Origin: Dillenia suffruticosa
Taxonomy: Eukaryota > Streptophyta > Magnoliopsida > Dilleniales > Dilleniaceae
DNA length: 64,000 nt
Assembly: GCA_033439265.1 (NCBI GenBank)
Contig: JAVTVX010000016.1
Span: forward strand, 19,948,701 to 20,012,700
Reading direction: 5' to 3'
The notes beneath the pieces are model-generated. The model searched no databases and was not told where the DNA came from. It saw only the letters and a program-made list of their open reading frames with translations. Below are positions 37,453 through 50,000 of this stretch, piece by piece. Numbering within the stretch: position 1 is the first letter of the stretch; every line of letters starts with the position of its first letter. The position numbers and the translations under genes are program-made.

Positions 37453-39264
37453 TTTGTTGATTTATGTCTTTGTCTCAATTCTCCTACAAAGTAAAGAAAT
37501 TTGGTTGATTTTTATCTCAGAGACGGTGACAATTTTTTATTCTGTCTCTATTTTGCAAACCAAATATAATTTTTTTAATTTTTTAATTTTTTTGTATTGA
37601 TCTCTCAAATAATCGATTTCAAAATTTAAAATTAAGTTTTAATTTGTTGTTATTATTACATTTTTAATTTATACACTATTTTAAATAAAACTATAATACA
37701 CTAACTAATTGATTCAGTTTTTTAATACAACGTCTCACGGTGTTTCTTTTTTTTTTTTAAGAGAAAAAAGGCATAATGCTTACAAAACGCAACTCCATAT
37801 AAACCGCCAGCAACAAGCAGCCTAAAGCATGGGTTGAAGTTTTTTGAATATAAACTATCGATATCTGATAATTATAATAAATTTGATTAAATCTGATTAT
37901 AGTCGAAATAGATTTTTAAAAAATAAAACTCTCTCGATATATATTTTCTTTATATATAATATTTAAATCTAAAATATTGATTAAAAGATATTAGTATTCA
38001 ATTGTTGAACTAATCAAATATGCCATGGCTCCCAAGTAATCAAGTCCTTTGCCTAATGACCCCCGAGTCTTGCCACAAATTGATTCCCCCAGCATCGCAA
38101 GGTGTTTGCTTTTTGGATAACAAAATTGATTTGTTAAAAAAATCAACATTCATTAGTATTTTGTTGTCTTTTTGCATGAAATTAGTTTTCTTAGGAAATG
38201 TAAGGATCTTTTACGAACGCCCACACACATGCATACGTAAATGTGAGAATTTGTACCATTGATAGGTAAAATTGACTAGGCTTTATAATAAGTTAATAAC
38301 GTTTGGATTGCAAAAATGTAATTCATTGTAAAGGGTGAATTTGGTTTCTAATGAGAGAAGAATTGAATTTCTTAAGCTCTACTTGTTTAGAGAATGATCA
38401 CTCTTAGTCTAAAAGTTGAGAAAAGTATGAAAGATCACTCTTTTCGGGTAGAATGGCTTTTCATAAAATTTGCCATTTTGCAAGAAAATGAATTCTTGGA
38501 TTAATTTTGCAAAATTATTTAAGATAATACTAAGAAATTATTGAATTAAATCTTACCTTATCGAATTGAATTAGAGCTGTCAATGATTTATAATTCAATT
38601 AACACTATATTTCTTCCTTAAAAGGTTTCGAATCTCTTCTATGTATCAAAAAAATTGAAGGGAAGCTCAAACAATTTAATAGGTGTGGCTTAAATTTCAT
38701 TATTAAATAGGAAACAAAACTTATTTTCTCATTCAAGTATATATATAATTATTTTTAATTTTCTTTTTGTTTGTAAATTATTTCTTGATAAAATTTTTGT
38801 TTTGCCAAGCGCACAAATCTAAAGTGTTCAAGATAAAAAAGAAAAAGAATGACTTGGCTCTGGTTGGAGATTTTTTGTGGCCTCAGGTTAGGAAATATTA
38901 ATCTAATACAAAAACACGGCGATTTATAATTCTATTTCACTTGTTTTTATTTTATTTACAATATAATATGACGAGTCTCTTATTATTTCATATTAAATTG
39001 AGATAAAATATGCCGTCTAGTTTTTTCTTTTAAATTATATATATAATTTTAAAAATAAAAACTAGTTTTTATAAATTAACAATCTGGAATATACATTATA
39101 TTATATTTTTGTTAACATAATTCACAGATGAAGAGATCAGACTAGAGGCTGTATTTGAGTTAAGTCAATTCTGAGTATCTCTATATTTGAACTTAAACTT
39201 GAATTTTTTAATAGTATTCGAACTCGACAAGTAGTTATAATATGATTTGAACTTAATTCATTTA

Positions 39265-39948
39265 TGTTAGAGGTAGATTTTGCTTCACAGATGATACTTC
39301 TACTAACTCGAACAAGATGGCTTCACCATATGATGATCTTGAATGATAAGACCTGCAAGAAAACCGTCGGAGGGTGCTCCGGTGGGGGAGGCTCTGACAC
39401 TCAAGTTAGAGAGCAGTTTTCGTAGGAAAAGAAGCAGATCGATATCCAAGAAGGGGGAGAGAGAGAGAGTCAAAGGACCCTATATACTTGTGTACTTTAT
39501 GTAGATTCAGAGTACTTGGATTGTAGGTGCATTGAAACTTATATCTTTCCACTTATGAGAGTCGTATGCATATGAAGTAATAAAACTCTAGTTTCCTTAT
39601 GAGAGTTTTCTGAGATTTCAGGAGATCAGAACGTAAGATTTTCAAAAATTACGAAATCTTACCCGTTTGAGAAGTTTATATCGTCGTGGAGATTTTTTTT
39701 TCTTATTGACTACGGTTATAGATTTCTTTTCTATTTTCGTAAAATTCCCCCGTCTTTTTAGGCAAGCGAATATTTTTAGTAGATTGGATAACTCACACCG
39801 GTGCTGAGGCGATCTAGGAACTGATTGGTCGGAGTGCCGAACAATCGATTATCACAAAGGGCAATCGATTGATGAGTACCAAAAGGATTTATTGGCATTC
39901 ATGGGTTTGACAAGTCTGGGCCCCACATGATTTAGATATGTGTCATCA
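39265..39948 (-). repeat. 3' LTR (in element orientation) of the old Ty3-like element
   Basis: 684 bp. Aligns along its length with 42488-43162 and shares the phrases acttatatctttccactt and gagagtcgtatgcat. Confidence 0.88.
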
Positions 39949-40005
39949 CTTGCTTCTTACTCCTTATGTCACTTCATAGGAGTGATGTAAGGAGTAAGCA
40001 AAAAA
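39949..40005. repeat. Imperfect hairpin inside the old LTR element
   Basis: TTGCTTCTTACTCCTTATGT on the left pairs with the reverse complement of GTGATGTAAGGAGTAAGCAA on the right, separated by a few bases. It sits directly inside the LTR, overlapping the putative purine tract. Confidence 0.6.
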
Positions 40006-41409
40006 TTGATATTTGGAAATTTGTGATAGCGTTACTGTGTTTAATTTCTGAATAAATAATCTTGGAGTAAATGATTTGTGGGAAGTTGAAGAGGTTGACT
40101 CCTCATTTATCGCACGTATTTCTCATTGGATCGTTTGTCTGTCCAGTATCATGGAGATTACGTTTTCGTGGCTATAAATAAGGCTTGTTTGCCCTAGCAT
40201 CGTCTTAGGGAAATCTTGCGTACTTTCATGAGTGATTTTACGAGTTTCTTCTGCTGAGCATTTGCATTTTGAGAGATATTTCGATTATGAGCTTTGAGTC
40301 ACAAGACCCTATAGTTTAGGAAACTTCTGTCAATACGAGATTCCATCAGAGATGGGGCTGTTGATGCAAGGTCTCATCACGTTGTTCGGTATTTGGGTGT
40401 CATAGTAGGGATCGTCAAAGCTCTCATTAGAGTTCTCAACCTTGTAAAGGGAGAGATATTTGTTCTGGAGGTTTTTTTCCAAGGTCAGAATCATCGTATG
40501 GTTACATAGGTATAGTAAAGGTTGTTTGAGACAATTCTTGGTGTTTTGACGGATCAAGCAATAGGAGTTGAGAGTTGGTCGAAGGCCGAGGCAATGCAGA
40601 TGGTTTGAAAATTGATGCATCATTTTAATCTCTTTTTTGGCTAACTCCTACCTTCTCGAACTCCTTTCTAGCTTCTGCCAGGAAGGATCAGCAGTTTTTA
40701 CTTTCCTCAATTTTACCACTCGAGGGTTGTCAGCAGATTACAAAGGCTTCCATGGTTGTCTTGTCGTGATAGCTTAACATCGGGGATGAACTTTTTCTTG
40801 CACTTGGTCATCTTTTTTACAATAGATTCATCATGTGTTTCTTTCGATATAACTTTATTCGTTATATCTGACTATGTATCCTGATTTGTATTCATCATCT
40901 TGATATAAAAGAAAATTTTCTATTACTTATTTGTTGATTTTTCTTTTGACTAGTCATCTGGCCATTAGTAGTTTGCTTGCATGAATGGCAAGTGTCATTG
41001 AGCAAATGGCTTAGCTGATAGGATCTGATCGACAGAGGACTACTTGGCTGGCTATCTTTTTCGTTAGCACAATGTTGTTTTTTCATCCTTTATGTAATCT
41101 TAATTGAGAGAGGGAGTTTGTTCGAGCAGGCGGTTCTGTTCATTTGGGAGCATAGCCAAGTGAGAAGGCTATATATCTTGTTTGGGAGACTTATTTTGTA
41201 ATACGTTTGTTCATTAGATAGGGGGATATTGGTCAATTCGAAGAGATAGATCCCATCGATAGTATTTTGTTGGGGAAGACAGGGCAATACTAACACATTC
41301 AGGGAGATAGATCCTAATGATAGGACTCTATTCAAGAAGCGATGGATACTGGTTCATTTATGGTGGATTCCTGCCTCACAAGACGGAATAGAGCGCATAT
41401 CAAAAATAG

Positions 41410-42420
41410 AAATGTGAAAATACAGTCTCTCACCAGGGACTGGTCGGGAGAGAAAGTGGGCGTGACATGAGATATTCTTTGAGTATTTTGAATGTGGCTT
41501 GACACTTAAACGTCCACACGAACTTTTGAGATTTTTTCAAGGCATCATGGAAGAGTTTTCGAATCTCTTCTTGTATCGCACATTAGCGTTCTAATGTGAA
41601 CACTCTTTTCTTTTACTTGATGGACTTGTGACTCGCATTCACAGTCAGTTTATGGACTATTACTGAAGGATGAATGTCTGACATATTTTCAAGAGACAAC
41701 ACAAAAACTTTGGAATAGCGTCGTAAACAATCCACTATTATCTTTTGAAGGGAAGTTGGTAAATGGATGTCGACTTGAATGGTTTGACCAGGTGTGTTGG
41801 TGATGGAAATCTCGATTACCTTATCTCTAGGTTGAGGCTTTGACTATTGCTCAGTGTCATCTTGGAGTTTCATAGTGTCTATTACTAAGACTTTCCCTTC
41901 TCCTCCGGCTAAAGGGACGTTCAATGGATCAGGGTAAACGTGAAGTATCGCAACTTCTAAGAGCGTTCTGAATTTGACCTTCATGTGTCTAATGCTCGAT
42001 AGTGCTTCAAGGCTATTCAAGCCAGGATGGCCCGGGATGGCATTGTAGGGAGACTGGAGTTTCACTACGTAAAAAGTGGTTCTGGCAGCAGTATAACAAG
42101 ATGGGGTTTTTAGTGACACAACGAAAGAGATAACGCCTTCTGTCTATATACATTCACCAGCGAGCCCTCTAATGGGTTGATTGGAAGGTTGAAGTTGAGA
42201 TGGGATGAAAAAAATCTACTAAAATGCATCTCAAAAGAGGATATCACACTCTGCTCCTTGATCAACGAATCCTTGATATACGAAGGTCCTCTTGATGAGA
42301 TAAGAGCAAATCCTTAATGTGATAATTAGTAGATCATTTTGGCGAGTATCAACCCCCATCAAATCATTATCATCGAAACCAATTCGTAGTATCATTCTTT
42401 TGGCTAATGTCATGATGGAA
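41410..42420 (-). pseudogene. Protease and RT/RNase H border fragments of the Ty3-like element
   Basis: Minus-strand translations show an aspartic protease remnant (LLIITLRI, KRTFV, FVDQGAECDIL at about 42231-42330; TTFYVVKLQSPYNAIPGHPG at about 42020-42080). Next comes the lead-in to reverse transcriptase (NTPGQTIQVDIHLP near 41760-41800; SVIVHKL near 41640-41660). The text then jumps near 41540 to RNase H-side sequence (ALKKSQKFVW, then FKILKEYLMSRPL). The catalytic core of reverse transcriptase between these is missing, and in-frame stops interrupt the rest. No Gag was found between the primer site and protease. Confidence 0.7.
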
Positions 42421-42487
42421 AGCAGAAGATGGCAATAGAGGTTAATCGGGTCAGCAGATCAGTCTGTTTTCACAGACGGTATCAATC

Positions 42488-43162
42488 TGTTGGAAGTTGG
42501 TTTTGCTCCACAAATGATATTTCTACTAACTTGAATGGAATGGTTTGACCATATGGTGATATCGAATGATAAAACCTGTAAGAAAACAATCGGAGGGTGT
42601 TCTGGCTGGGAAGACTCCGACGCTAAAGTTAGAGAGTGGTTTTTGAAAGGAAAGAAACAAACCGATATCCAAGAAGGGAGAGAGAGAGTTAGAGGACTTT
42701 GTATACTTATGTGCCTTGTATAGGGTCAGAGGGCAAGTAGGTACATTAAAACTTATATCTTTCCACTTGTGAGAGTCGTATGCATGCAGGGTGATAAAAC
42801 TCTAGTTTCTTTTTAAAAGTGTCCTGAGATTTCGGAACATCAGAATTTAGGATTTTAAAAAATTATGAAATTTTATTCGTTTGGGAAATCCAAATTATCA
42901 TGGAGATTATTTTTTTTATCGACTACGGTTGTAAATTTCTTTTTTATTTTCGTAAGATTCCCCATGTTTTTAGGGAAGTGAGTATCTTTAGCAGAGTAGA
43001 TGACTCGCACAGGGTACTGAGAAGGTCAAGGGATTGATTGGTTGGAGTATCGAACAATTAGTTATCACAAAGAGTTATCGACCGATGAGTACTAACGGGA
43101 TTTGTTGACGTTCATGGATTTGACAACTCTGGACCTCACACGATTTAAAATATGTGCCATCA
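42488..43162 (-). repeat. 5' LTR (in element orientation) of the old Ty3-like element
   Basis: 675 bp; counterpart of 39265-39948. Confidence 0.88.
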
Positions 43163-43597
43163 GTTTACAATTTAACGAATTTGAAATCGAGTTAAAAACT
43201 CAAAAATTCAATTTTATTAATTTATAAAATTTTATTAATATATGTTTTTTAATTTAATTTTTTATATTATAATAATATATGAATATGTATAATATATATT
43301 AATATATATTATCAAGTTATTTGATAAATTTTTTAATTTAAAATTTTATTATTTTAAATCAACTTGTATAATAAAATTGTTTAAACTCGATTTAAATTTG
43401 ATGAAAGTCGTGTTAACTCGAGCTGAATTGAGTTTTTGCCCGAGTGATTTGTGAACCACTCGAATTCAATTCAGTTCGCATAACAACGTCAGATGATTCA
43501 CATTCCCAATCCAGCTGGTCAAAGTCAAGGCCGTGAAAAAGACTGCACGCGTGCGAGGTGGGGTCCACGAAGGAGGAAGCCTGGAAAACGAAAGGGA

Positions 43598-43601
<4 letters not shown>

Positions 43602-43646
<45 letters not shown>
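43602..43646. repeat. (GA)n microsatellite
   Basis: About 22 GA units. Confidence 0.95.
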
Positions 43647-43649
<3 letters not shown>

Positions 43650-44802
43650 GAGAAGGCACACGAGGGACGGTGAATGAGCTGTTTCATTGTGTGTTGATGT
43701 ACGACGTCACACTCTTCCACGGATTCTCCTTGTCGGCGTTTTTTTACCACCCCCACCGTACATACCATTTTTTTACTGTTTTACCCCTCATTTTAATCTC
43801 TCTCAACTTTTATTTCCATCTTTATTCTTTCTCTAATTTAGAAAATGTTTTTTTTCTATTTTATATATTTATTCAACTCAAATAAAAAATTCATATTTTT
43901 TAATTAAAATACGTAAAATTGTTTCTCTCACATCTCAAACATGCCTATTACACAAAATAATTGCAGCGTACAATTTTCTTTTAATTAATTAGATAATTAT
44001 TATATTGTATTAATTTCAAACAACTTATAACTCAATTCAATTTAATAACGTTAAAATAATTAAAAATAAAAAAAATTATATTGAGTCTAACAATATTTGT
44101 ATCGAATTAGTCAGAATATCAATCTGAACACTTATAATTATATAAAAAAAGCTATAGTTCAATTAAAGTTAAAATTATTCTTTTTGAGATTTTAAGTTCG
44201 AGTTAAAAAAAGTATATATTTGTATCAATTAAAATCATCAGAGACATTACACCCATAGCCTATAAAATATGTGGATTAGATGAAAACACAAAATATTTAA
44301 AAAAAGATTTAATTTCAATAAATAAAATTAAAAAAAAAGAACAATTGAATTTAATTTTTCTAACAAGAAATAAGCTTCGTTCTCGTCGTAGCAAGTATTC
44401 TGGAAGCTTGTTTTAAAATCTCAACTTGTTTTCAACTTAGATATTTTTATTTATAATATTTTTTAATTAAAAATTATGAAAAATACAGCATTTTAAAAGG
44501 TCAAAGTATTTTTTATATGAAAAAAAATTATTATTTTTATCGATAATTTTTTTTATATTAAAAACTTCACATAATATTATAAAGTTGGTAAAAGAATGTT
44601 TTCTACTACTTCTATATATGCTTAACTCTATATATTTTGTACAATAAATGAGATTATAAAATAAGAATTCACAAAAATTTGATTTTTTTTAATATGGTGT
44701 CGAGCCTATTCATGGAGTACACTGAAGCAATGAAATTATCTCTCTTTGGATGAATGAACTAAATTTTGATCGATTTCAATTGTCTTATCTAGACTATACT
44801 AA

Positions 44803-45016
44803 CTTTTTTTTGGGTATTTGGATTAATCGATATCCATAATCATATTTCGATTACTCTGATTCAAGAATTAACTGTTATCCAGAATTATACTCTGTTTAAT
44901 CCAATCTATATTATTATCAAACTTTTTTAGGGAGAATAGTTTTTTTCATTCTCAAAATTTAAATTTAAATCTTAATTAAAAGATCTGGTATCATTCTCAT
45001 TGTACCAACTATCCGC
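44803..45016 (-). mobile_element. Diverged tRNA-derived SINE
   Basis: On the minus strand the head reads GGATAGTTGGTACAATGAGA, followed by a B box-like aatttaaattttgag, and ends in an A tract. It is related to 56582-56756 and to fragments near 52740-52900 and 60770-60960. Confidence 0.5.
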
Positions 45017-45873
45017 AATCTCAACTTTACTAAATTAATACAATCATGTGTCATGCTTCCTTTTTATTGGCATTTTTGGACATAAGTTTCATAATTTTTT
45101 CTTTTATTCTTTAAATCAAGAGGTCGCCAAGCAACTTCCCTTGAGTTTTTTATTAAAACAAAAATTCATAATATAATATTACAAAATTATAATTACAAAT
45201 ATTATTTATCTTTTAAAAATTATAACTCGAGATGCATATTATATTTCACCTTAATATAAATTTTTTGCTTCGCTCGCTCTACTTTAAATAGTAGTTTTTA
45301 TTTAATGATTGCCATTGTAGAAAAGGATAAGAGAAAAACAATAAAGGCCCAATTATAAATACTCCCACATGATAATGTATTGATTATTACAATCTAATCA
45401 TATGGCATCAACATCACATGTCCATTGAATCAAATGAGGACCTATAAAGATTGTCTTCTACAACTAATGCCGATGACTTACTCCATTCGTTATATACGGT
45501 ACTCTTAAGTAAGATTTATATTTGAGTTTTATGTATGATAAAAATAGTCGTTGAATAATTTTTACTTTCATTACGACTCGATTCGAATTTAGTCAGATAA
45601 TTATCTGATACCGTTAGTTTATACTCAAAAAAAAGCCTAGGGTTGAATTCAAGTTTGTCATTATTGTAATGATATAGCAATGAAAAGTTATAAATTAAAT
45701 CACTTTTATAAATATGAAGCTTCATTTGCATTTTCTTGTATTAAATAGTATAGGTTCTTGGTTACAAAATTCGTGTGTGCTTGTTTAGATGCATGATTTC
45801 AGTTTAAAAAAATGGCTAATTTATCGATTATGGTTTATCTATATATTTATAGAGAGACACTCGAAATTCAGAC

Positions 45874-45879
<6 letters not shown>

Positions 45880-45909
<30 letters not shown>
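45880..45909. repeat. (TA)n microsatellite
   Basis: About 15 TA units. Confidence 0.9.
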
Positions 45910-45911
<2 letters not shown>

Positions 45912-46723
45912 CACAAATATTGATTTTTTTTATCATATTTATAAATACTAAATGAGATTAACAAAATAGTAACCGATCAACGTGTAGTTCGTCATTATTG
46001 CTACCTCTTAAATAAGATATCGGATTCGAATACACGCTTTGAAAAAGATTTATCTCTTAAATATCAAATTCGATTCGAATAAGATTTAATCGATAATTTA
46101 TTAAAAATACATACATATTAACGGTCTTTTGTGTACAACAATGAATCTTTACATTACATCTATTAAATTGAGTACGGTTTGCCTAATATAGAAATAATTG
46201 ATGAACAATGTCAGATCCGAGAAATGTACACTTTTTCTCACATCCCATCAACATGAATTTTCCTGCCAAATACAAGAACCACATCTATTTAATTTAATCA
46301 CATTCATTCCTGGAATAAGAGATCATTAATAAATCCCAAATTTTACAACCCAATGATGAGTCAAGTGTCAACACGGGCCGCAAAACCCTAAATTTTGGAC
46401 AATTAACAGTGAATGGCACAAAACCCATTTCAAGAGTTGCACAAAAAACAAGGGAAAAACAATTTGCAGGCACACAAGGTGAATATCTGAAAAAGGAAAA
46501 AGAAGATATAAAGAGGAATAAGCTTAATTATGAAGAAACTCATTCAGGGTTCATTGACTAAACCTTCTTCTTTCCTTTTCTCTCCTAGAAAAAAAAATGA
46601 TAACCATGAAGAGAGAGAGAGAGCTGTCTTTGATTTGTGTACTAGTATATGTACACTCATACAAATATCTAAACGGATCAAAAACCAAAAAAAAAGAAAA
46701 GAAAGAAAAATGGATTTGCAAAG

Positions 46724-46888
46724 TCAAGAGTCTCCACTGTCTTGCCAACAAATGAGCATAATTATACATCGCCTGAAAATGTAGAATCTAGCTCTTTGTT
46801 CCTTCACCAATCTACTGCACTTCCTCCCAAAGGATCTGCACGGGTCTCGCACGTGCCTGTCACATAAATTTGCTTCTCCTTCCTTCAT
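46724..46888 (-). CDS. ROTUNDIFOLIA4/DEVIL-like (RTFL/DVL) small polypeptide
   Basis: A 54-residue product from the ATG at 46888 to the stop at 46724. The C-terminal half carries the diagnostic RTF/DVL domain: KCSRLVKEQRARFYIFRRC followed by IIMLICW (about residues 23-48), with the basic stretch and two cysteines of the family. These peptides are plasma-membrane-associated regulators of polar cell proliferation and organ shape; the conserved C-terminal domain is the active part. I chose this ATG because its length matches family members (about 50-55 residues). The frame stays open upstream to an ATG at 47089, but that ATG lies only a few bases from the TATA box, probably before the transcription start, and would add a long Glu run from a microsatellite. 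There is no intron, as is usual for the family. It is the only clear gene for about 20 kb on its left. Confidence 0.9.
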   Translation of the reverse strand: MKEGEANLCDRHVRDPCRSFGRKCSRLVKEQRARFYIFRRCIIMLICWQDSGDS

Positions 46889-47060
46889 TTGCTTACTCTC
46901 TTCTTCTGCTTCTTCTTCTTCTTCTTCTTCTTCTTCTTCTTCTTCTTCTTCTTCTTCAAATTCTCTTCTTTCTGGTTGCTGCAGATGTAGTTTGTGTATA
47001 AGTGAGGAGAGAGAGAGAGAGAGAGTGAGAGAGAGAGAGAGCGTGATATTATTACCTAGT
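46889..47060 (-). promoter_or_regulatory. RTFL 5' leader with GAA and GA repeats
   Basis: Between the inferred transcription start and the ATG lie a (GAA)n run of about 16 units (46910-46957 on the plus strand as TTC) and two (GA)n runs (about 47005-47041). The leader is therefore almost pure purine. The upstream frame through it is open and would encode poly-Glu if translation began earlier. Confidence 0.5.
46910..46957. repeat. (TTC)n trinucleotide microsatellite
   Basis: About 16 TTC units on the plus strand, GAA in the RTFL transcript. Confidence 0.95.
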
Positions 47061-47088
47061 TGGCTATGGGTTTCTGGGGGATCCTGCA

Positions 47089-47099
47089 TTTTATATATA
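47089..47099 (-). promoter_or_regulatory. TATA box of the RTFL gene
   Basis: GTATATATAAAA on the minus strand, about 200 bp upstream of the chosen ATG. This places the start of transcription near 47055-47065. Confidence 0.6.
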
Positions 47100-50000
47100 C
47101 AGGGGCATTAGGTAGGCAGTCTTATTTTATTGCTTGCAATTCGAAATTGAAATGACAATTTTACCCTTCATTACAATCAATAATAATAATAATAAAGAAC
47201 GAAAAGAGATCCTATAAATTAATAAAATTTGATTTTTATCCAACTTAGGGTTTAGTGATTGGGGGGAAGTCACATACTCATATGTAGGTCCAATTAATTT
47301 TAGAGTAAAAATTATGCTAAAATAAAATAATATTTTTTTATTTAAATTTTCAATTTTATTTTTTTCCTTTGTTGTTTTTCTTTTCTTGTTTTTTTTTTCC
47401 AAAGGATATACCCATGCAACATTGATCGTGGTACAATGTTGGAAGCAAAGGGTTATTTTGTAATTTGAAGGAATTGTTTGTCCTGATGTGGAATGTTGGC
47501 GCTGCGAGCCTGAATGCACCAATTCCAAGCTTTGGATCGTACAACTGGTTGATATTCTCTTCCTTCTTCGGATTATATTAATTTTGGTATGGAAGTTAGA
47601 GAACAGAGATTATCATTATTATTATTTAATTAGCAAAAAATGATATTTTATTTAATATTTTAAGTGTGAATTTTTGGAAGTTCTATGTCATACGTGATCA
47701 CGTGATAATCACATGGCCAAACGCCTATTGTGCATGAGCATGATAATCTCACTTTGCTTATTATTATTATTATTTTCTGAGGACAAAAGAATAGTTCTGT
47801 TTCTTTCCAAAATCCTCTTTTTATGTTACATCTTAACTAGTTTGATGAACATAATCCAATATACTAAGTTGGATTTAGATATTAATTTTTTTTTTAATTC
47901 TTTTGTGTACTTTTAGAAGAGGACTTTGTATTGAATAATTTTTAAAATTGCATGGCTTTCTATGAAATTTAGAATCGAAACTTTTCAATATTAGTGTTTT
48001 TTATTTTTAAAATATTTATCGTTCAACCCGTTAAATTAATCGATATTTATATAAAAATCTTCATATTTTTTATATTTAATAAATTATTTACTTATTTAAT
48101 TATAATTATAATTTTTATATTATTTATATTATGATTAATAATTATATATTTGATTATTTTAGATTTTCATTATAAGAAATAACTATTCTACTATTTTTAT
48201 AAAATTATTAATATTTATAAAAAAATCTTTATATTTTTATGCTTACACGTTTATTCACGTTTGTCTTTTCTGTGTTCTTGCAAAATATCTTTTTTCATGT
48301 CGTTTCATATTTGTTTACGTGTTTCTATTTCCGTTTCCATATATATGCAATCTAAATAAGAGTGAATTATGGAGTGAAATTTTCTTTTATCAATAAATGA
48401 ACTAACAAGTATGCCTCACATGATTTGTGAGTAAAACTAGAGTAAGACTAGAGTAAACCCTTTTTGCTCGATTTCTTTTCAATGGGAGAAAAAAAAAAAA
48501 AAGTGAAGCCTATGAGTCAATTACAAGCCATGCAATGGAGTTTCTTGACATGTAGCGTGTGATGATCATTAACCTAAATCTCAGAAAAAATTACATAGTA
48601 TAGTGTTGTTTAGCGATTTTCAAATAATCGAGCTGATCGACTAAATTAGCCATATAACTAGTTGAAAACTGAAATCGGTTAGAATATTAAATGATTCCCT
48701 TTATTTAGAGGATTTATACTAATAGAGGGAATCTATCCGCCGATTATAAATTTTCAGACCAGCGTAAAGAGTTTCTTGAGGATAGATTTTTGATTGGCTG
48801 CATACTTTGATTGAGAAATGATTCAAATTGAAGAAAGGAAAATAGCTGAACTTAATGAACCTCTAATCCAAAAAAAAATCTTGTTCCTTGATAGTCATCA
48901 ATCTTTATTCAACATAATACAGATTTGGCTCATTGCTGTATCGTATAAATTAATCGAATCTGCTAATTAACCAATTTTCATCAACAGACTTGTTTGTCGG
49001 TTTTTTTTTTTTATTTGCAGATTTGCACATTGATGAACTTTCTCAACGGCAAACTTACAAATCGTCGAGCTTACATATAAGTTGACTTGCTTAGAGGGAA
49101 ACATGATAATTGGCAGATTTTCTCATTAGCAAACTTTAATTGCTTGTCAATTGATTGGATTTTTAGTTAATTGTCATTTTTCTTATCAACTAATTACCAT
49201 CTTACTCGAAATGGTATTTTGAGTCTAATTTTAGTATAATTTGCAAAATTTTTTGTGCTAAGGTATAGTAAAATAAATTGAATTTTTGTTGGAAAAACTA
49301 AAATAAGACTTGGAGACAATTTGAGTATTAATCATATAAAGCCCATATGTAGTGTATATGTCCCATGGAGGATGCAAAAAGAGAGTAGTGTTTGTAATTT
49401 CTTTTTTTTTTGCTTTTTCTTTTTCTCAAAAGATATTTAAGAGAGTCATAATCTCTTTACGAATCTATAAATCTCTACTGAGAATTAATTTTTAAATTTT
49501 TTAATATTTATCTCAACAATTTTAACCTATGAAATTACTAACATTGACAAAGAAACATGTGATTTTACTTAAAAATATCTACATTCATTTTTTTAAAATG
49601 AGAGATTAATATAAAATTTTAGGCCTAAAAAGTATTTTTGTAAAATTTGCTCCATCTCTCTCTCTCTCTAATTTTTTTTTTTTTTAAACAAACATGATAG
49701 AAAGAATCAGAGGGCCCTTTTCTTCGAAAAGATTTCAAATCCCAAAGAGGGCTTCTTGAAGTTTGCTACACTAACACACAAGCACAAACCTCATTTTGCA
49801 TACCAAAAGGAAAGGAGAAATCAGAATCATTGGGATTCCCATTCCAATTTTGGCAATACAAGAAGATTAATTCTAATCAATGATTCATTAAATTTTTTTA
49901 TCATAAATTTTTAAAATTATATTTTAACTAATTCTGATCGAATATATGTAAATATTATGGAACTTTATTTAAAAAATAACTTTTTCAACATAATTTTTTT

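Larger units (their letters stand above)
33875..39264. other. AT-rich repeat-dense intergenic region without recognisable genes
   Basis: Contains a short GC-rich island near 34630-34690 (ggcgatggggtggagcgggg), possibly the end of a decayed hAT-like element. It also holds a long GA microsatellite at 35814-35878, a TA run near 36247-36271 and a SINE with duplicated 3' half at 37175-37452. The frames at 36581-36932 and 38020-38262 have no recognisable domain. Confidence 0.5.
39265..43162 (-). mobile_element. Old Ty3-like LTR retrotransposon, internally deleted
   Basis: A 3898-bp element bounded by diverged LTRs at 39265-39948 and 42488-43162, whose inverted ends are TGTT...ATCA on the plus strand. 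Flanks are ATTTA on the left and GTTTA on the right, a 5-bp duplication with one change. Orientation is minus: after the right-hand LTR the minus strand reads GATTGATACCGTCTGTGAAA, a mutated TTGGCGCCGTCTGTGGGAA-type primer site. Before the other LTR is the purine tract AAGGAGTAAGAAGCAAG. Only protease and fragments bordering RT remain. The LTRs differ at clearly more positions than those of the intron-3 element, so this one is older. Confidence 0.85.
43163..46500. other. AT-rich intergenic region without recognisable genes
   Basis: Holds a GA microsatellite (43602-43646), a SINE-like copy (44803-45016), a TA run (45880-45909) and otherwise A/T-rich unassigned DNA. The serine/leucine-rich frames around 43413-43768 are artefacts of the GA run. 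Confidence 0.5.

Noticed and set aside
46724-47089. 121-residue reading of the RTFL gene starting at 47089
   Set aside because: The ATG lies only a few bases downstream of the TATA box, probably before transcription begins, and the extra residues come from GAA and GA repeats. The 54-residue form fits the family.
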